A program made the translations under genes and the position numbers. Below, in pieces: positions 37,206 through 45,934 of a stretch of 64,000 bases of DNA (positions are counted from its first letter, which is position 1; every line of letters begins with the position of its first letter). Location: NCBI RefSeq assembly GCF_014207845.1, contig NZ_JACHLC010000004.1:1-64000 (forward strand). Reading direction: 5' to 3'. The notes under the pieces were generated by a model. The model had not been told where the DNA came from and made no database searches. It saw nothing but the letters and a program-made list of their open reading frames with translations. This DNA comes from Chryseobacterium shigense (lineage in GTDB: Bacteria > Bacteroidota > Bacteroidia > Flavobacteriales > Weeksellaceae).

Positions 37206-37236
37206 TTTGAGGTTCTTTTTACAAACCCTACTTTTG
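37206..37236 (+). promoter_or_regulatory. lnt promoter
   Basis: TTTG (37206-37209), 19-nt spacer, TACTTTTG (37229-37236), an excellent match to the Bacteroidota consensus; short leader to the ATG at 37254. Confidence 0.7.
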
Positions 37237-37253
37237 CATTATATTTTATTTCA

Positions 37254-38888
37254 ATGAAATACATCTTACTTACGCTTATTTCAGCGATGCTGCTGTCTGT
37301 TTCGTGGCCCACTTACGGAGTTCCGTTCTTTATATTTTTCGCCCTTGTTCCGCTTCTGATGATGGAACACGGAATCTCTAAATTTTCTTCCTACAAAAGA
37401 AAAAGCTGGATGGTTTTCGGACTCTCCTATCTTTGTTTTGTGATTTGGAATATCGTAACTACAGGATGGTTGTACGGTTCCAGAAACCCGGACGGAAGCC
37501 ATTCCATGATGGCAGTAATATTTCCTGTCCTTGTCAATTCCTTTTTATATTCCCTTGTTTTTCAATGCTATCACTGGTATAAAAATGCACAGGGAACCTA
37601 TTGGGGACTAGGATTTCTGATCGCCATCTGGATGAGCTTTGAGAAATTCCACCTGAACTGGGAACTGACCTGGCCGTGGCTGAACTTAGGAAATGTATTC
37701 TCAGAGTATCCAAAACTGATTCAGTGGTATGACACGCTGGGAGCAACCGGCGGAAGTTTCTGGATTCTTTCGATCAATGTTTTGATTTTCTACACCTTAA
37801 GAACCTGGGAAGCGGGAAGAAAAAGAAAGGACCTGATCAGGAATTCATCAATTGTTGCCGCTTTAATCATTCTTCCGATGATCATTTCACTAGTTAAATA
37901 CAATAATTTTGATGAAAAACCTTCCGGACAGGTTAATGTTTTAATGCTGCAGCCGGACCTTGATCCCTATGCTGAAAAGTACTCAAAGGACAGCCTTACC
38001 ATTGAAAATGATCTTTTAGCCTTAGCCGAAAGTAATTCAAAAGGAAAAATAGATTACTATATTGCCCCGGAAACAGCTCTTCCGGGAAGAGGTTCGATTT
38101 CGGAGACGGCTTTTGAAAAGAGCCTGCTTTTAAACAATGTCAAAGGGTTTTTATCCAAGCATCCGGGAGCCGTTTTTGCAACCGGGATCTCTTCTCACCG
38201 TTTTTACAAAGCCCAGGAAAATATCCCGAAAGAAGCCTATCAGCTCAATCCTGAACTTTGGGTTGAAAGTTTCAACACATCCATTCAGATCGCACCACAG
38301 CAAAAAATCCAGGTATATCACAAAGGAAAGCTGGTTCCGGGTGTTGAAATATTCCCTTACATGAATGTTTTAAAGCCGCTTTTAGGTGATGCAATGCTGA
38401 ATCTGGGCGGAACTGTCGCTTCTTTAGGGACCGATAAAGAAAGAAAAGCTTTTGCAAATCCTTACAACAAAGGCAGACTGGCCCCTATCATATGCTACGA
38501 AAGCATCTACGGGGAATTTACAACAGACTATGTAAAGAAAGGAGCCAATTTCTTAGGCATCATGACGAACGACTCATGGTGGGGCGTCACAGAAGGACAT
38601 AAGCAGCTTTTATCCTATGCAAAACTAAGAGCCATTGAAACCAGAAGAGAAATTGCACGTGCTGCCAACAGCGGCATATCTGCACATATCAATGCAAAAG
38701 GGGAAATAGAAGCCGATACATTCTATGGTGATAAAACAACATTATTTGCCAAAGTAAATCTTTATGAAACAATGACGTTCTATACAAGAGCCGGCGACCT
38801 GCTTTCAAGATTTTCTATTTTTGCGTTGGGCTTTTTATTATTCTATTTTTTAATTGAAAAGCTCAGGAACAGAGCTAAAAAGGCATAA
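37254..38888 (+). CDS. lnt: Apolipoprotein N-acyltransferase Lnt
   Basis: 544 residues. The N-terminal half has six or more membrane helices; the C-terminal half is a periplasmic nitrilase-like domain with the Glu in 'IAPETALPGRG', Lys in 'VYHKGKLVPGVE' and Cys in 'APIICYESIYGEF'. It adds the third acyl chain to the N-terminal Cys of lipoproteins in the inner membrane. It matches the many lipoproteins in this window. Own promoter; downstream is a hairpin-rich repeat that may end transcription. Confidence 0.93.
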   Translation: MKYILLTLISAMLLSVSWPTYGVPFFIFFALVPLLMMEHGISKFSSYKRKSWMVFGLSYLCFVIWNIVTTGWLYGSRNPDGSHSMMAVIFPVLVNSFLYSLVFQCYHWYKNAQGTYWGLGFLIAIWMSFEKFHLNWELTWPWLNLGNVFSEYPKLIQWYDTLGATGGSFWILSINVLIFYTLRTWEAGRKRKDLIRNSSIVAALIILPMIISLVKYNNFDEKPSGQVNVLMLQPDLDPYAEKYSKDSLTIENDLLALAESNSKGKIDYYIAPETALPGRGSISETAFEKSLLLNNVKGFLSKHPGAVFATGISSHRFYKAQENIPKEAYQLNPELWVESFNTSIQIAPQQKIQVYHKGKLVPGVEIFPYMNVLKPLLGDAMLNLGGTVASLGTDKERKAFANPYNKGRLAPIICYESIYGEFTTDYVKKGANFLGIMTNDSWWGVTEGHKQLLSYAKLRAIETRREIARAANSGISAHINAKGEIEADTFYGDKTTLFAKVNLYETMTFYTRAGDLLSRFSIFALGFLLFYFLIEKLRNRAKKA

Positions 38889-38955
38889 TCTGTTTAACAG
38901 AAATACCAATAATTATTTATACAAATAGGCACAACCAATATCCAAGCGGTAAAAA

Positions 38956-39010
38956 TTCCCCTCCCATGGAGGGGTGGCGAAAATTCAAAGAATTTTTGAC
39001 GGGGTGGTTC
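38956..39010. repeat. REP-like double-hairpin repeat element
   Basis: The stretch contains CCCCTCC-ATGGAGGGG, a GC-rich hairpin, then an AAAATTC/GAATTTT hairpin with an arm GGGGTGG on both flanks. Its GC content stands out from the AT-rich spacer. From memory the same sequence occurs between genes in many flavobacterial genomes; only one copy is in this window. It may also end lnt transcription. Confidence 0.6.
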
Positions 39011-39050
39011 AAAAATAATTCTCATTTAAATAAAAATTCACCATAAAACA

Positions 39051-39078
39051 GAAAAGCCAGCTGGACGCATGGCTTTTC
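39051..39078 (-). terminator. Intrinsic terminator of the decayed FG-GAP gene
   Basis: Nine-bp perfect stem GAAAAGCCA/TGGCTTTTC with a 10-nt loop, 22 nt past the stop at 39101. Confidence 0.7.
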
Positions 39079-39100
39079 TTACTAATAGAACTATTCAATT

Positions 39101-39514
39101 TTATTTAATCATAAGTTTCTGAGCGGTTATTTTGTTTTTAGTTTTCAGTTTAATAAATAAGTTCCTTTCGGAAGATGTGACATAGTAATCAGCAAGACCC
39201 TCATTATTAAAATCTATGAATTTTATATCTCCCAAATAGGTCGCATTATTTCCCAAATTTGCATAAGGCACCAGAGATGCCCCGTTGATTATTATATCCT
39301 GCTTTCCGTCACCATCCATATCAGATGCCCCGTAATAAAAATTCTTCATACCTGTCTGAACTTCAGTATAGTTTTGAGCTATAAGTGCGACCGGAAGCAT
39401 TAGTAAAAAAATACAGATCTTTTTTATATTATTTTTATTTAGATTAATTAAAAACAAAGATAAAACATTCGAATTTTGTTTTATGGGAAAGTTTACATGA
39501 AATATATCAGCCAC
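39101..39514 (-). pseudogene. Decayed secreted FG-GAP/T9SS cargo gene
   Basis: The frame is open for 137 codons, but its TATCTTTG promoter box (39462-39455) lies inside it, so translation must begin later. The natural signal peptide 'KKICIFLLMLPVALIAQ' is preceded by ATA (39427-39425) where ATG is expected. Two FG-GAP-like motifs follow ('DMDGDGKQDIIING', 'FIDFNNEGLADYYV'). The end, 'NLFIKLKTKNKITAQKLMIK', looks like only the last strand of a T9SS sorting domain. Loss of the start codon and an internal deletion would explain this. A functional gene using a rare start cannot be excluded. Confidence 0.55.
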
Positions 39515-39600
39515 TTGGCTTAAGGCTATACCACCATTTCTTTTATATTAAAATTCATGATTATTAATCAGCCAGTTATTTGTAAATATTTTCTAAAAGA

Positions 39601-39632
39601 TTTGTCTATCTAAAAAATTCTTCGTTATTTTG
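39601..39632 (+). promoter_or_regulatory. rpmB promoter
   Basis: TTTG (39601-39604), 21-nt spacer and TATTTTG (39626-39632), one base short of the -7 consensus. The leader to the L28 ATG is about 30 nt. Confidence 0.6.
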
Positions 39633-39668
39633 CACTCTCAAATATTATACAAATAAGAACATCGAGAT

Positions 39669-39911
39669 ATGTCAAGAATTTGCCAAATAACAGGAAAGCG
39701 TGCAATGGTTGGTAACAACGTTTCTCACGCTAATAACAAAACGAAGCGTCGTTTTGAAATTAACTTATTAGAGAAGAAGTTTTACCTTCCGGAGCAAGAT
39801 AAGCACGTAACACTGAAAGTATCAGCTCATGGATTGAGAGTGATTAACAAGATTGGAATCGAGGAAGCTATTGAAAGAGCTACTAGAAACGGATTGATTA
39901 AAAAGAATTAA
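39669..39911 (+). CDS. rpmB: 50S ribosomal protein L28
   Basis: 80 residues with the standard L28 sequence: '[33 protein letters not shown]', ending '[16 protein letters not shown]'. Part of the large ribosomal subunit. The first Cys of the zinc-binding form is present but the other ligands are not. L33 follows after 6 bp. Confidence 0.98.
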   Translation: MSRICQITGKRAMVGNNVSHANNKTKRRFEINLLEKKFYLPEQDKHVTLKVSAHGLRVINKIGIEEAIERATRNGLIKKN

Positions 39912-39917
39912 TACATC

Positions 39918-40100
39918 ATGGCAAAAAAAGGAAACAGAGTTCAAGTAATTCTTGAATGTACAGAGCACAAAGAAAGCGGTATGCCAGGAATGTCAAGATA
40001 CATTTCTACTAAAAATAAAAAGAACACTACAGAGAGATTGGAATTGAAAAAATACAATCCTGTTCTTAAGAAAGTTACAGTTCACAAAGAAATCAAGTAA
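39918..40100 (+). CDS. rpmG: 50S ribosomal protein L33
   Basis: 60 residues. '[18 protein letters not shown]', '[23 protein letters not shown]' and the end 'HKEIK' identify L33. Only one Cys (in 'ECTEH') remains, so it is the zinc-free form. It sits between L28 and DUF4295. Confidence 0.97.
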   Translation: MAKKGNRVQVILECTEHKESGMPGMSRYISTKNKKNTTERLELKKYNPVLKKVTVHKEIK

Positions 40101-40120
40101 TTTATAAAATATAATTTACC

Positions 40121-40273
40121 ATGGCAAAGAAAGTAGTAGCAACCCTACAAAGCGGTCAGTCAAAAAAAATGACTAAAGTTGTGAAAATGATTAAGTCATC
40201 TAAATCAGGTGCTTACGTTTTCGAAGAAAAAGTAATGAATGCAGACGAAGTAGACGGTTATTTGAAGAAATAA
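40121..40273 (+). CDS. DUF4295 family small basic protein
   Basis: 50 residues: 'MAKKVVATLQSGQSKKMTKV' followed by 'VNAD-like' segment 'EKVMNADEVDGYLKK'. This short, Lys-rich family follows rpmB-rpmG in many Bacteroidota and is thought to be ribosome-associated, although no biochemical role is established. It is 20 bp downstream of rpmG and ends just before a terminator. Confidence 0.92.
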   Translation: MAKKVVATLQSGQSKKMTKVVKMIKSSKSGAYVFEEKVMNADEVDGYLKK

Positions 40274-40294
40274 TCTCCGCTTTATTTACAATAT

Positions 40295-40326
40295 AAAAAA
40301 CTACTCATATTTTGGGTAGTTTTTTT
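40295..40326 (+). terminator. Intrinsic terminator of rpmB-rpmG-DUF4295
   Basis: Stem AAAACTACTC/GGGTAGTTTT with a short loop and a seven-T run, 22 nt past the DUF4295 stop. Confidence 0.8.
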
Positions 40327-40372
40327 GTTATCTTTGTTCACCAGATTATTAATCAACTAAATATACAACCCT

Positions 40373-40840
40373 ATGAAAAAGATTCTTATTCTGGTTTTCA
40401 CAGAAATTTTTCTATTTTCATTCGGTCAGAAAAAGATGAGCAATGTAGAATATAAAAACTCCGCAGAAGTTTTTACCATTAAAGGACTTTCGCAATCAAC
40501 AAGCATTGACTGCGGGACTTCCAGAATGATCCTCTTATCCGGACAGGTTCCACTGGATACCACCGGAAATCTTGTAGGAAACAATGTGGAAGAGCAAACC
40601 CGGCAGGTTTTTAAAAACATTGAATATATCCTGAAAGAATATGGAGCTACAGGGAAAGATATTGTAAAGCTGGGAATTTTTATTACCGATATTTCCAAAA
40701 CACCGGACTTTAGAAAAATCCGTGATCAGTATATCAACCTACAAAACCCTCCTGTGAGCAGCCTTGTGGAAGTAAGCCGTCTTTTCCGAGATGATGTGCT
40801 TATAGAAGTAGAAGCTACGGCAGTTATAAAAAACAAATAA
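40373..40840 (+). CDS. Secreted RidA/YjgF-like protein
   Basis: 155 residues. An N-terminal signal peptide (MKKILILVFTEIFLFSFGQ) precedes a complete RidA fold: 'ILLSGQVPLDTTGNLV', 'QTRQVFKNIEYILKEYGATGKDIVKLGIFITDI', 'LIEVEATAV'. Canonical RidA deaminates 2-aminoacrylate in the cytosol and needs an Arg in 'PARS'; here the position reads 'PPVSSLVEV', so that Arg is absent. Export and loss of the Arg suggest another ligand or role. TATCTTTG (40329-40336) is a likely -7 box. ftsY starts 9 bp downstream. Confidence 0.88.
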   Translation: MKKILILVFTEIFLFSFGQKKMSNVEYKNSAEVFTIKGLSQSTSIDCGTSRMILLSGQVPLDTTGNLVGNNVEEQTRQVFKNIEYILKEYGATGKDIVKLGIFITDISKTPDFRKIRDQYINLQNPPVSSLVEVSRLFRDDVLIEVEATAVIKNK

Positions 40841-40849
40841 GAATAAACT

Positions 40850-41803
40850 ATGAGTTGGTTTAAAAATATTTTCAAAAAAGAAGAAAAAGAAACTTTAGAC
40901 AAAGGTCTGGAAAAATCCAGCCAGGGTTTCTTTGAAAAAATGACGAAGGCCGTAGTCGGTAAAAGCAAAGTAGATGATGAAGTTCTGGATAACCTTGAGG
41001 AAATACTTATTGCATCTGACGTAGGCGCCTCCACAACCATCAAAATCATAGAAAGGATAGAAGAACGTGTCGCCCGCGATAAGTATGTAAATGTAAGCGA
41101 ACTTGACAATATTCTCCGTGAAGAAATCTCAGGATTACTTCTTGAAAACCCACATGCCGGAACAGGAAACATTGATGCCTCAAAAAAACCTTACGTTATT
41201 ATGGTGGTTGGCGTGAATGGTGTTGGGAAAACAACTACCATCGGAAAGCTTTCCCACCAATTTAAATCCGAAGGTAAAAAGGTTGTTCTGGGAGCAGCAG
41301 ATACCTTCAGAGCGGCAGCAGTGGACCAATTAACGATCTGGAGCCAAAGAGTGGGTGTTCCTATCGTTAAGCAGGAAATGGGTTCAGATCCGGCTTCTGT
41401 GGCTTTCGATACCGTACAGAGTGCCGTTGCACAGGATGCGGATGTAGTTATTATTGACACTGCGGGAAGACTTCACAATAAGATTAACCTTATGAATGAA
41501 CTTTCCAAGATCAAAAGGGTAATGCAGAAAGTAATTCCTGATGCTCCCCATGAGATTCTATTGGTTCTTGACGGATCTACAGGACAGAATGCATTTGAAC
41601 AGGCCAAACAGTTTACAGCAGCCACAGAAGTGAATGCACTGGCAGTAACCAAGCTGGACGGAACTGCCAAAGGCGGTGTAGTTATAGGAATATCAGATCA
41701 GTTCCAGATTCCGGTAAAATATATAGGAGTAGGCGAAAAAATGCAGGACCTCCAATTGTTCAATGGTACAGAATTTGTAGATTCTTTTTTCAAGAAGAGA
41801 TGA
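40850..41803 (+). CDS. ftsY: Signal recognition particle receptor FtsY
   Basis: 317 residues with a short N-terminal region and a complete NG GTPase domain: P-loop 'GVNGVGKTTTIGKL', 'AADTFRAAAVDQL', 'DTAGRLHNK', 'TKLDGTAKGG', 'YIGVGEKMQDLQ'. It receives SRP-ribosome complexes at the inner membrane to insert membrane proteins. The acidic A domain of E. coli FtsY is missing, as usual outside enterobacteria. Confidence 0.97.
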   Translation: MSWFKNIFKKEEKETLDKGLEKSSQGFFEKMTKAVVGKSKVDDEVLDNLEEILIASDVGASTTIKIIERIEERVARDKYVNVSELDNILREEISGLLLENPHAGTGNIDASKKPYVIMVVGVNGVGKTTTIGKLSHQFKSEGKKVVLGAADTFRAAAVDQLTIWSQRVGVPIVKQEMGSDPASVAFDTVQSAVAQDADVVIIDTAGRLHNKINLMNELSKIKRVMQKVIPDAPHEILLVLDGSTGQNAFEQAKQFTAATEVNALAVTKLDGTAKGGVVIGISDQFQIPVKYIGVGEKMQDLQLFNGTEFVDSFFKKR

Positions 41804-41870
41804 TTTTTATCATATTTATCTCTAAATTAGTACAACAAATTTTATACAAATAACAAAAAAATTTAGGACT

Positions 41871-42125
41871 ATGGGAATTTTAACTTGGATCATATTTGGT
41901 CTTATCGCAGGTGCAATTGCAAAACTTATTATGCCGGGAACACAAGGAGGAGGATGGCTGATGACAATTATCTTAGGTATTGTTGGAGCTTTCGTTGGAG
42001 GATTTATCGGTAGTCTTATCGGTTGGGGATCGGTTGAGAGCTTTGATTTTAAAAGCATGCTATTAGCTGTAGGAGGAGCATTAGTTGTTCTCTGGATCTA
42101 CGGAATGGCCACAAAGAAAGGCTAA
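41871..42125 (+). CDS. GlsB/YeaQ/YmgE-family small membrane protein
   Basis: 84 residues, three hydrophobic segments separated by Gly-rich turns: 'MGILTWIIFGLIAGAIAKLIMPG', 'GGGWLMTIILGIVGAFVGGFIGSL', then a C-terminal helix. These transglycosylase-associated/YeaQ-type proteins are often stress-induced inner-membrane proteins of unknown role. It has a terminator directly downstream. Confidence 0.9.
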   Translation: MGILTWIIFGLIAGAIAKLIMPGTQGGGWLMTIILGIVGAFVGGFIGSLIGWGSVESFDFKSMLLAVGGALVVLWIYGMATKKG

Positions 42126-42144
42126 AATAAGCAGATAAAAAATA

Positions 42145-42176
42145 AAATCCCGGAACTGAAATTCAGCTCCGGGATT
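42145..42176. terminator. Two-way intrinsic terminator
   Basis: Stem of 10 bp (AAATCCCGGA/TCCGGGATTT) extended by CTGAA/TTCAG after a mismatch, with A- and T-tracts outside, between the GlsB-like gene and convergent sppA. Confidence 0.85.
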
Positions 42177-42196
42177 TTTTGTACAATATAATATAG

Positions 42197-43951
42197 TTAG
42201 TTGATTTTAACCTGATAAGGCATTTCCATTTTCACTTCAGACTGCAGTTTCTCGTTGGTAATCTGCTGAAGGATTTCATAATTTGCTTTTCCTATCTTGT
42301 TTTTAATAACCCTTGCAGAGATGTCTTCTTCATTAAGATCCTTGAAAATCTGTTCAAACGGAGACATTCTTTTAGGATAAGAAGATACCTGATAAGATTT
42401 CAGCCCTGCTTTTTGTGCAGCGAAATTCACAGCATCATTCAATGTTCCAAGCTCATCTACAAGCCCTATTTTTTTAGCACGGACACCGCTCCATACTCTT
42501 CCACCTCCTACACTGTCAATCTGCTCGAAAGTCTGCTTTCTGTTTTGAGTAACAAAATGTACAAATCTTTTATAAGTTCCCTCTACGCTTCTGGTAATCA
42601 GGTTTACTCCGTAAGGGGTAACACCATTTAAAGGTGAATAATATTGAGAATTGGCATTGGTAGCAACAATATCTGAACGAATTCCATTTTTGTTGGCTAT
42701 ATCTTTATAATAAGGTATCACACCGAAAACCCCGATAGATCCTGTTAACGTATTCGGTTCTGAATATATTTTATCGGCAGCCATAGCAATATAATATCCA
42801 CCTGAAGCTGCGTAATCTCCAAAAGAAACAACTAAAGGTTTTTTCTTTTTCAACTGCTGTAATTCAAACAAAATTTCATCCGAAGCATTGGCACTTCCGC
42901 CCGGAGAATTGATTCTGAAGACAACAGCTTTTACTTTATCATCATTCTGAAGATCCTTGATATATTTCACATATTTTTCAGAATAGATTTCATTATAACC
43001 GTCACCATTATTAATTCCTCCGGAAGCATATAATACGGCTATTTTTTCTCCGGATTTATCTTCATCTGAATAAGAACTGATATAACCGGCTAAAGATACT
43101 TTATTCAATTTTTCCTTTTCTTTAAGACTAAGTTTAGTCTTTATCATCTGTTCATACTCTGTTTTCTGGATTAATTTGTCGGCAAGCTTATGCTTTAAAC
43201 TTAATTCAGGAATCATTCCGTATAGGCTGTCAACAACCATTCTAAACTGTGCGGTATCAATTTTTCTTGAAACAGCCATTTTAGTGGATGTATTTTTCCA
43301 GATATCATTCAAAAGAGTACTCAGCTGCTCTTTATTTTCCGGTGAAATATCATTTCTTAGAAAAGGTTCAACCGCTGATTTGAATTTCCCGTGTCTTATT
43401 ACTTCTATACCAATTCCATATTTATCAGCAAAATCTTTAAAGAATGTAACTTCTGTAGCAAGACCTTTCAATTCTATCATTCCTGACGGATTAAGATAAT
43501 ACTGATCTGCAACAGACCCTAAATAATAAGAAGCCTGCGAAACGGCATTTCCATAGGCATATACAAATTTTCCACTCTTTTTGAAATCTTCGATAGCACT
43601 TCTGATATCATCAATCTGGGTTATTCCCGCATGAAGATCATCAGCTTCAATACTTATACCTTTAATATGATCATCTGTTTTAGCTTTTTTAATAGCTTCC
43701 AGCACATCATAGAGCATAACGCTTTTATTTTTGTCCCCGATATTGAATATCCCCGCCTCTTCTTCAGTAGGGCTGTCTATTATATTAGTTTTTAAGTTAA
43801 TCGTAAGAACGGAATTATTTTTCACTACTACAGATTTGTCATTTCCCATGGAACTGAACACAAGCATCATAATGAAAAAGACGAAAAATAAGGCGCATAA
43901 TAGGACAATTGCCACTATATTTGCCAAGACGTTTTTAAAGAAACTTCTCAT
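42197..43951 (-). CDS. sppA: Signal peptide peptidase SppA, 67K type
   Basis: 584 residues, the double-domain form. N-terminal membrane helix (about 12-33); catalytic Lys in 'RHGKFKSAVEPFLR'; nucleophile Ser in 'DYAASGGYYIAMAADKIY', followed by 'TLTGSIGVFGVIP'. It degrades cleaved signal peptides in the inner membrane, facing the periplasm. The start lies only 20 bp from the divergent folK start, so the promoters must reach into each other's coding regions. Confidence 0.95.
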   Translation of the reverse strand: MRSFFKNVLANIVAIVLLCALFFVFFIMMLVFSSMGNDKSVVVKNNSVLTINLKTNIIDSPTEEEAGIFNIGDKNKSVMLYDVLEAIKKAKTDDHIKGISIEADDLHAGITQIDDIRSAIEDFKKSGKFVYAYGNAVSQASYYLGSVADQYYLNPSGMIELKGLATEVTFFKDFADKYGIGIEVIRHGKFKSAVEPFLRNDISPENKEQLSTLLNDIWKNTSTKMAVSRKIDTAQFRMVVDSLYGMIPELSLKHKLADKLIQKTEYEQMIKTKLSLKEKEKLNKVSLAGYISSYSDEDKSGEKIAVLYASGGINNGDGYNEIYSEKYVKYIKDLQNDDKVKAVVFRINSPGGSANASDEILFELQQLKKKKPLVVSFGDYAASGGYYIAMAADKIYSEPNTLTGSIGVFGVIPYYKDIANKNGIRSDIVATNANSQYYSPLNGVTPYGVNLITRSVEGTYKRFVHFVTQNRKQTFEQIDSVGGGRVWSGVRAKKIGLVDELGTLNDAVNFAAQKAGLKSYQVSSYPKRMSPFEQIFKDLNEEDISARVIKNKIGKANYEILQQITNEKLQSEVKMEMPYQVKIN

Positions 43952-43971
43952 AAATCAATCAATTTTCCAAT

Positions 43972-44388
43972 ATGTCGCAGCATAAGGTAGTTTTGTTACT
44001 CGGAAGTAACCTGGGAGATCAAAAAAAAAATCTGGAACTGGCTTTACAGAGAATCAGTGAAGGCGGTAATCACATTTCACAAATAAGCGAATTTTTAATA
44101 ACCGAACCCGTAGAATTTGTCAGTTCCAATATTTTTTGTAATATTGCATCATCAATATTCACGCATCTATCGCCTATTCAATTGCTTGATTTTATTAAAA
44201 GTATAGAAGTTGAGATGGGAAGAACCAAGGATTCATCAGCGTCCGGCGAGTATAATGATAGAATAATAGATATTGATATCATTAAATATGATGATCTGAA
44301 ATTCAGATCAGAAAAATTGGAGATACCCCATCATAAACATTTATTCGAAAGGGAATTTTCTAAAATATTATTGAAAGATTTTATCTAA
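43972..44388 (+). CDS. folK: 2-amino-4-hydroxy-6-hydroxymethyldihydropteridine pyrophosphokinase (HPPK)
   Basis: 138 residues, near the short end for the family. HPPK features: 'VVLLLGSNLGDQKKNLELAL', 'SEFLITEPV', 'NIASSIFT', 'IEVEMGRTKD', and the metal-binding 'YNDRIIDIDIIKYDD'. It transfers pyrophosphate from ATP to the pterin in folate synthesis. The OmpA-type gene starts 21 bp downstream on the same strand. Confidence 0.92.
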   Translation: MSQHKVVLLLGSNLGDQKKNLELALQRISEGGNHISQISEFLITEPVEFVSSNIFCNIASSIFTHLSPIQLLDFIKSIEVEMGRTKDSSASGEYNDRIIDIDIIKYDDLKFRSEKLEIPHHKHLFEREFSKILLKDFI

Positions 44389-44409
44389 AATAAAACATAA
44401 AAAACATAT

Positions 44410-45903
44410 ATGAAATTAGGTTTATTATTATTGGCCACACTACCTATCGCGGCTTATGCCCAGGATAGTACCACAGTAAACTCGTCTAATGAGTACCCTA
44501 ATACCTTTTCTTCAGGTTCTGCTAATGTACAGCGTTTCGACAACAAAGCCAGACGTTTTAATGACTGGGCTATTTCCGTTGGTGGAGGAGCTGCTTTCAT
44601 GGTGCACTCTGATCTTAGATCTATTTATGACAAAAAGGTAAACTGGGGGTATAATGCTTACGTAAGCATTGACAAGCAAATCACGCATACATTTGGATTA
44701 AGCCTTATCTATCAGAGAGGTGAAACCAAACAGAAAGCAATGTTAGATGGGGCAGCAGGCGCTGCAGCGGGTGTAGCAACAGCAACTACCAAATTTGACC
44801 AGCTTGCTTTAATGGGAGATATCAACTTCTCTAACCTATTAAGAAGAGTTGATAACCATTCTCCCTACAGATGGGCATTACATGGATATGCAGGTATCGG
44901 AATTCAGAAATTCAATACTTCTCTGCATGACGCAAATGAATTCAGATGGAGCGACAGCCCAAAAAGAGTTCCTTTGTTCATTGATCAGAAATTTGATATC
45001 GGTTCAATCTACTATCAATTTGGTGTTGGATTAAAATATAAAGTATCCAGACTTATCGACATCGAGGCAAGAACAATGTACCTTGTAAGTGGTGATGATG
45101 AATTCGATGGAGGCGGATGGGCTGAAGCTAACGACTATGACCCTGCAACTCCAGGCTCAAAGTATAATATGATCAGTGATTCAAGATCTGATAATGCATT
45201 GGCTGTGACTTTAGGGGTTTCTTTCAAATTAGGAAACAAATTATCTCACCTAGCATGGCATGACCCACTTCAGGAAGCATATTACAGAACAAGCGTTTTA
45301 GAAAATACCGCTACAGATCTTGTTGTATGCGAAAAAGGTGATGCAGATAATGATGGCGTATGTGATGACTGGGACAGACAGCTTGATACTCCTGCAGGAG
45401 CAAGAGTAGATGGTGCCGGTGTAGCTTTAGATATGGATCTTGACGGTGTGATAGATTTATACGATAAGTGTGTAACAGTTCCCGGACCTGTTGAAAACAA
45501 CGGTTGCCCTACGACTCCTGTTGCCCCGGTAGACCAAATAGGAGATATCAATAAAGATTTTGAAGGTATCGAATTTGAATTGAACAGTGATAAAATCAGA
45601 CCTAAATCTTTTGATAAACTAAATCACGCAGCTGATGTTATCAAAGGACTGAATTCTAATGATAAATTCCTAGTAATCGGTGCAACTGATGCCAGAGGTT
45701 CTGCAGAATACAATTTGAAATTATCTCAGAGAAGAGCTGATGCTGTTGTAAAATATCTTAACAGTAAAGGAGTTTCTGCAGGTATGCTTACCGCTGAAGG
45801 AAGAGGAAAAACAGATCTGAAATATCCAGAATGTGATCCTGCAACTAAATGTACTGAAGACAAAAATGAAGCAAACAGAAGAGTTTACTTCCAAGCAAAA
45901 TAA
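44410..45903 (+). CDS. OmpA-family outer-membrane protein, copy 1
   Basis: 497 residues. Signal peptide ending AYAQ; an N-terminal beta-barrel of about 270 residues; calcium-binding thrombospondin type 3-like repeats ('GDADNDGVCDDWDRQLDTPA', 'DLDGVIDLYDKC'); and an OmpA C-terminal peptidoglycan-binding domain ('GIEFELNSDKIRPKSFDKL', 'GATDARGSAEYNLKLSQRRA'). It anchors the outer membrane to the wall. The next gene is a paralogue 31 bp away. Codon choice here is slightly less uniform than in copy 2. Confidence 0.92.
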   Translation: MKLGLLLLATLPIAAYAQDSTTVNSSNEYPNTFSSGSANVQRFDNKARRFNDWAISVGGGAAFMVHSDLRSIYDKKVNWGYNAYVSIDKQITHTFGLSLIYQRGETKQKAMLDGAAGAAAGVATATTKFDQLALMGDINFSNLLRRVDNHSPYRWALHGYAGIGIQKFNTSLHDANEFRWSDSPKRVPLFIDQKFDIGSIYYQFGVGLKYKVSRLIDIEARTMYLVSGDDEFDGGGWAEANDYDPATPGSKYNMISDSRSDNALAVTLGVSFKLGNKLSHLAWHDPLQEAYYRTSVLENTATDLVVCEKGDADNDGVCDDWDRQLDTPAGARVDGAGVALDMDLDGVIDLYDKCVTVPGPVENNGCPTTPVAPVDQIGDINKDFEGIEFELNSDKIRPKSFDKLNHAADVIKGLNSNDKFLVIGATDARGSAEYNLKLSQRRADAVVKYLNSKGVSAGMLTAEGRGKTDLKYPECDPATKCTEDKNEANRRVYFQAK

Positions 45904-45934
45904 AATCATTTAATTAACTAAATAAAAATACACT

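Noticed and set aside
36815..37312. Minus-strand frame of 165 codons
   Set aside because: Antisense to the intact HxlR regulator and the start of lnt; composition is that of a shadow frame.
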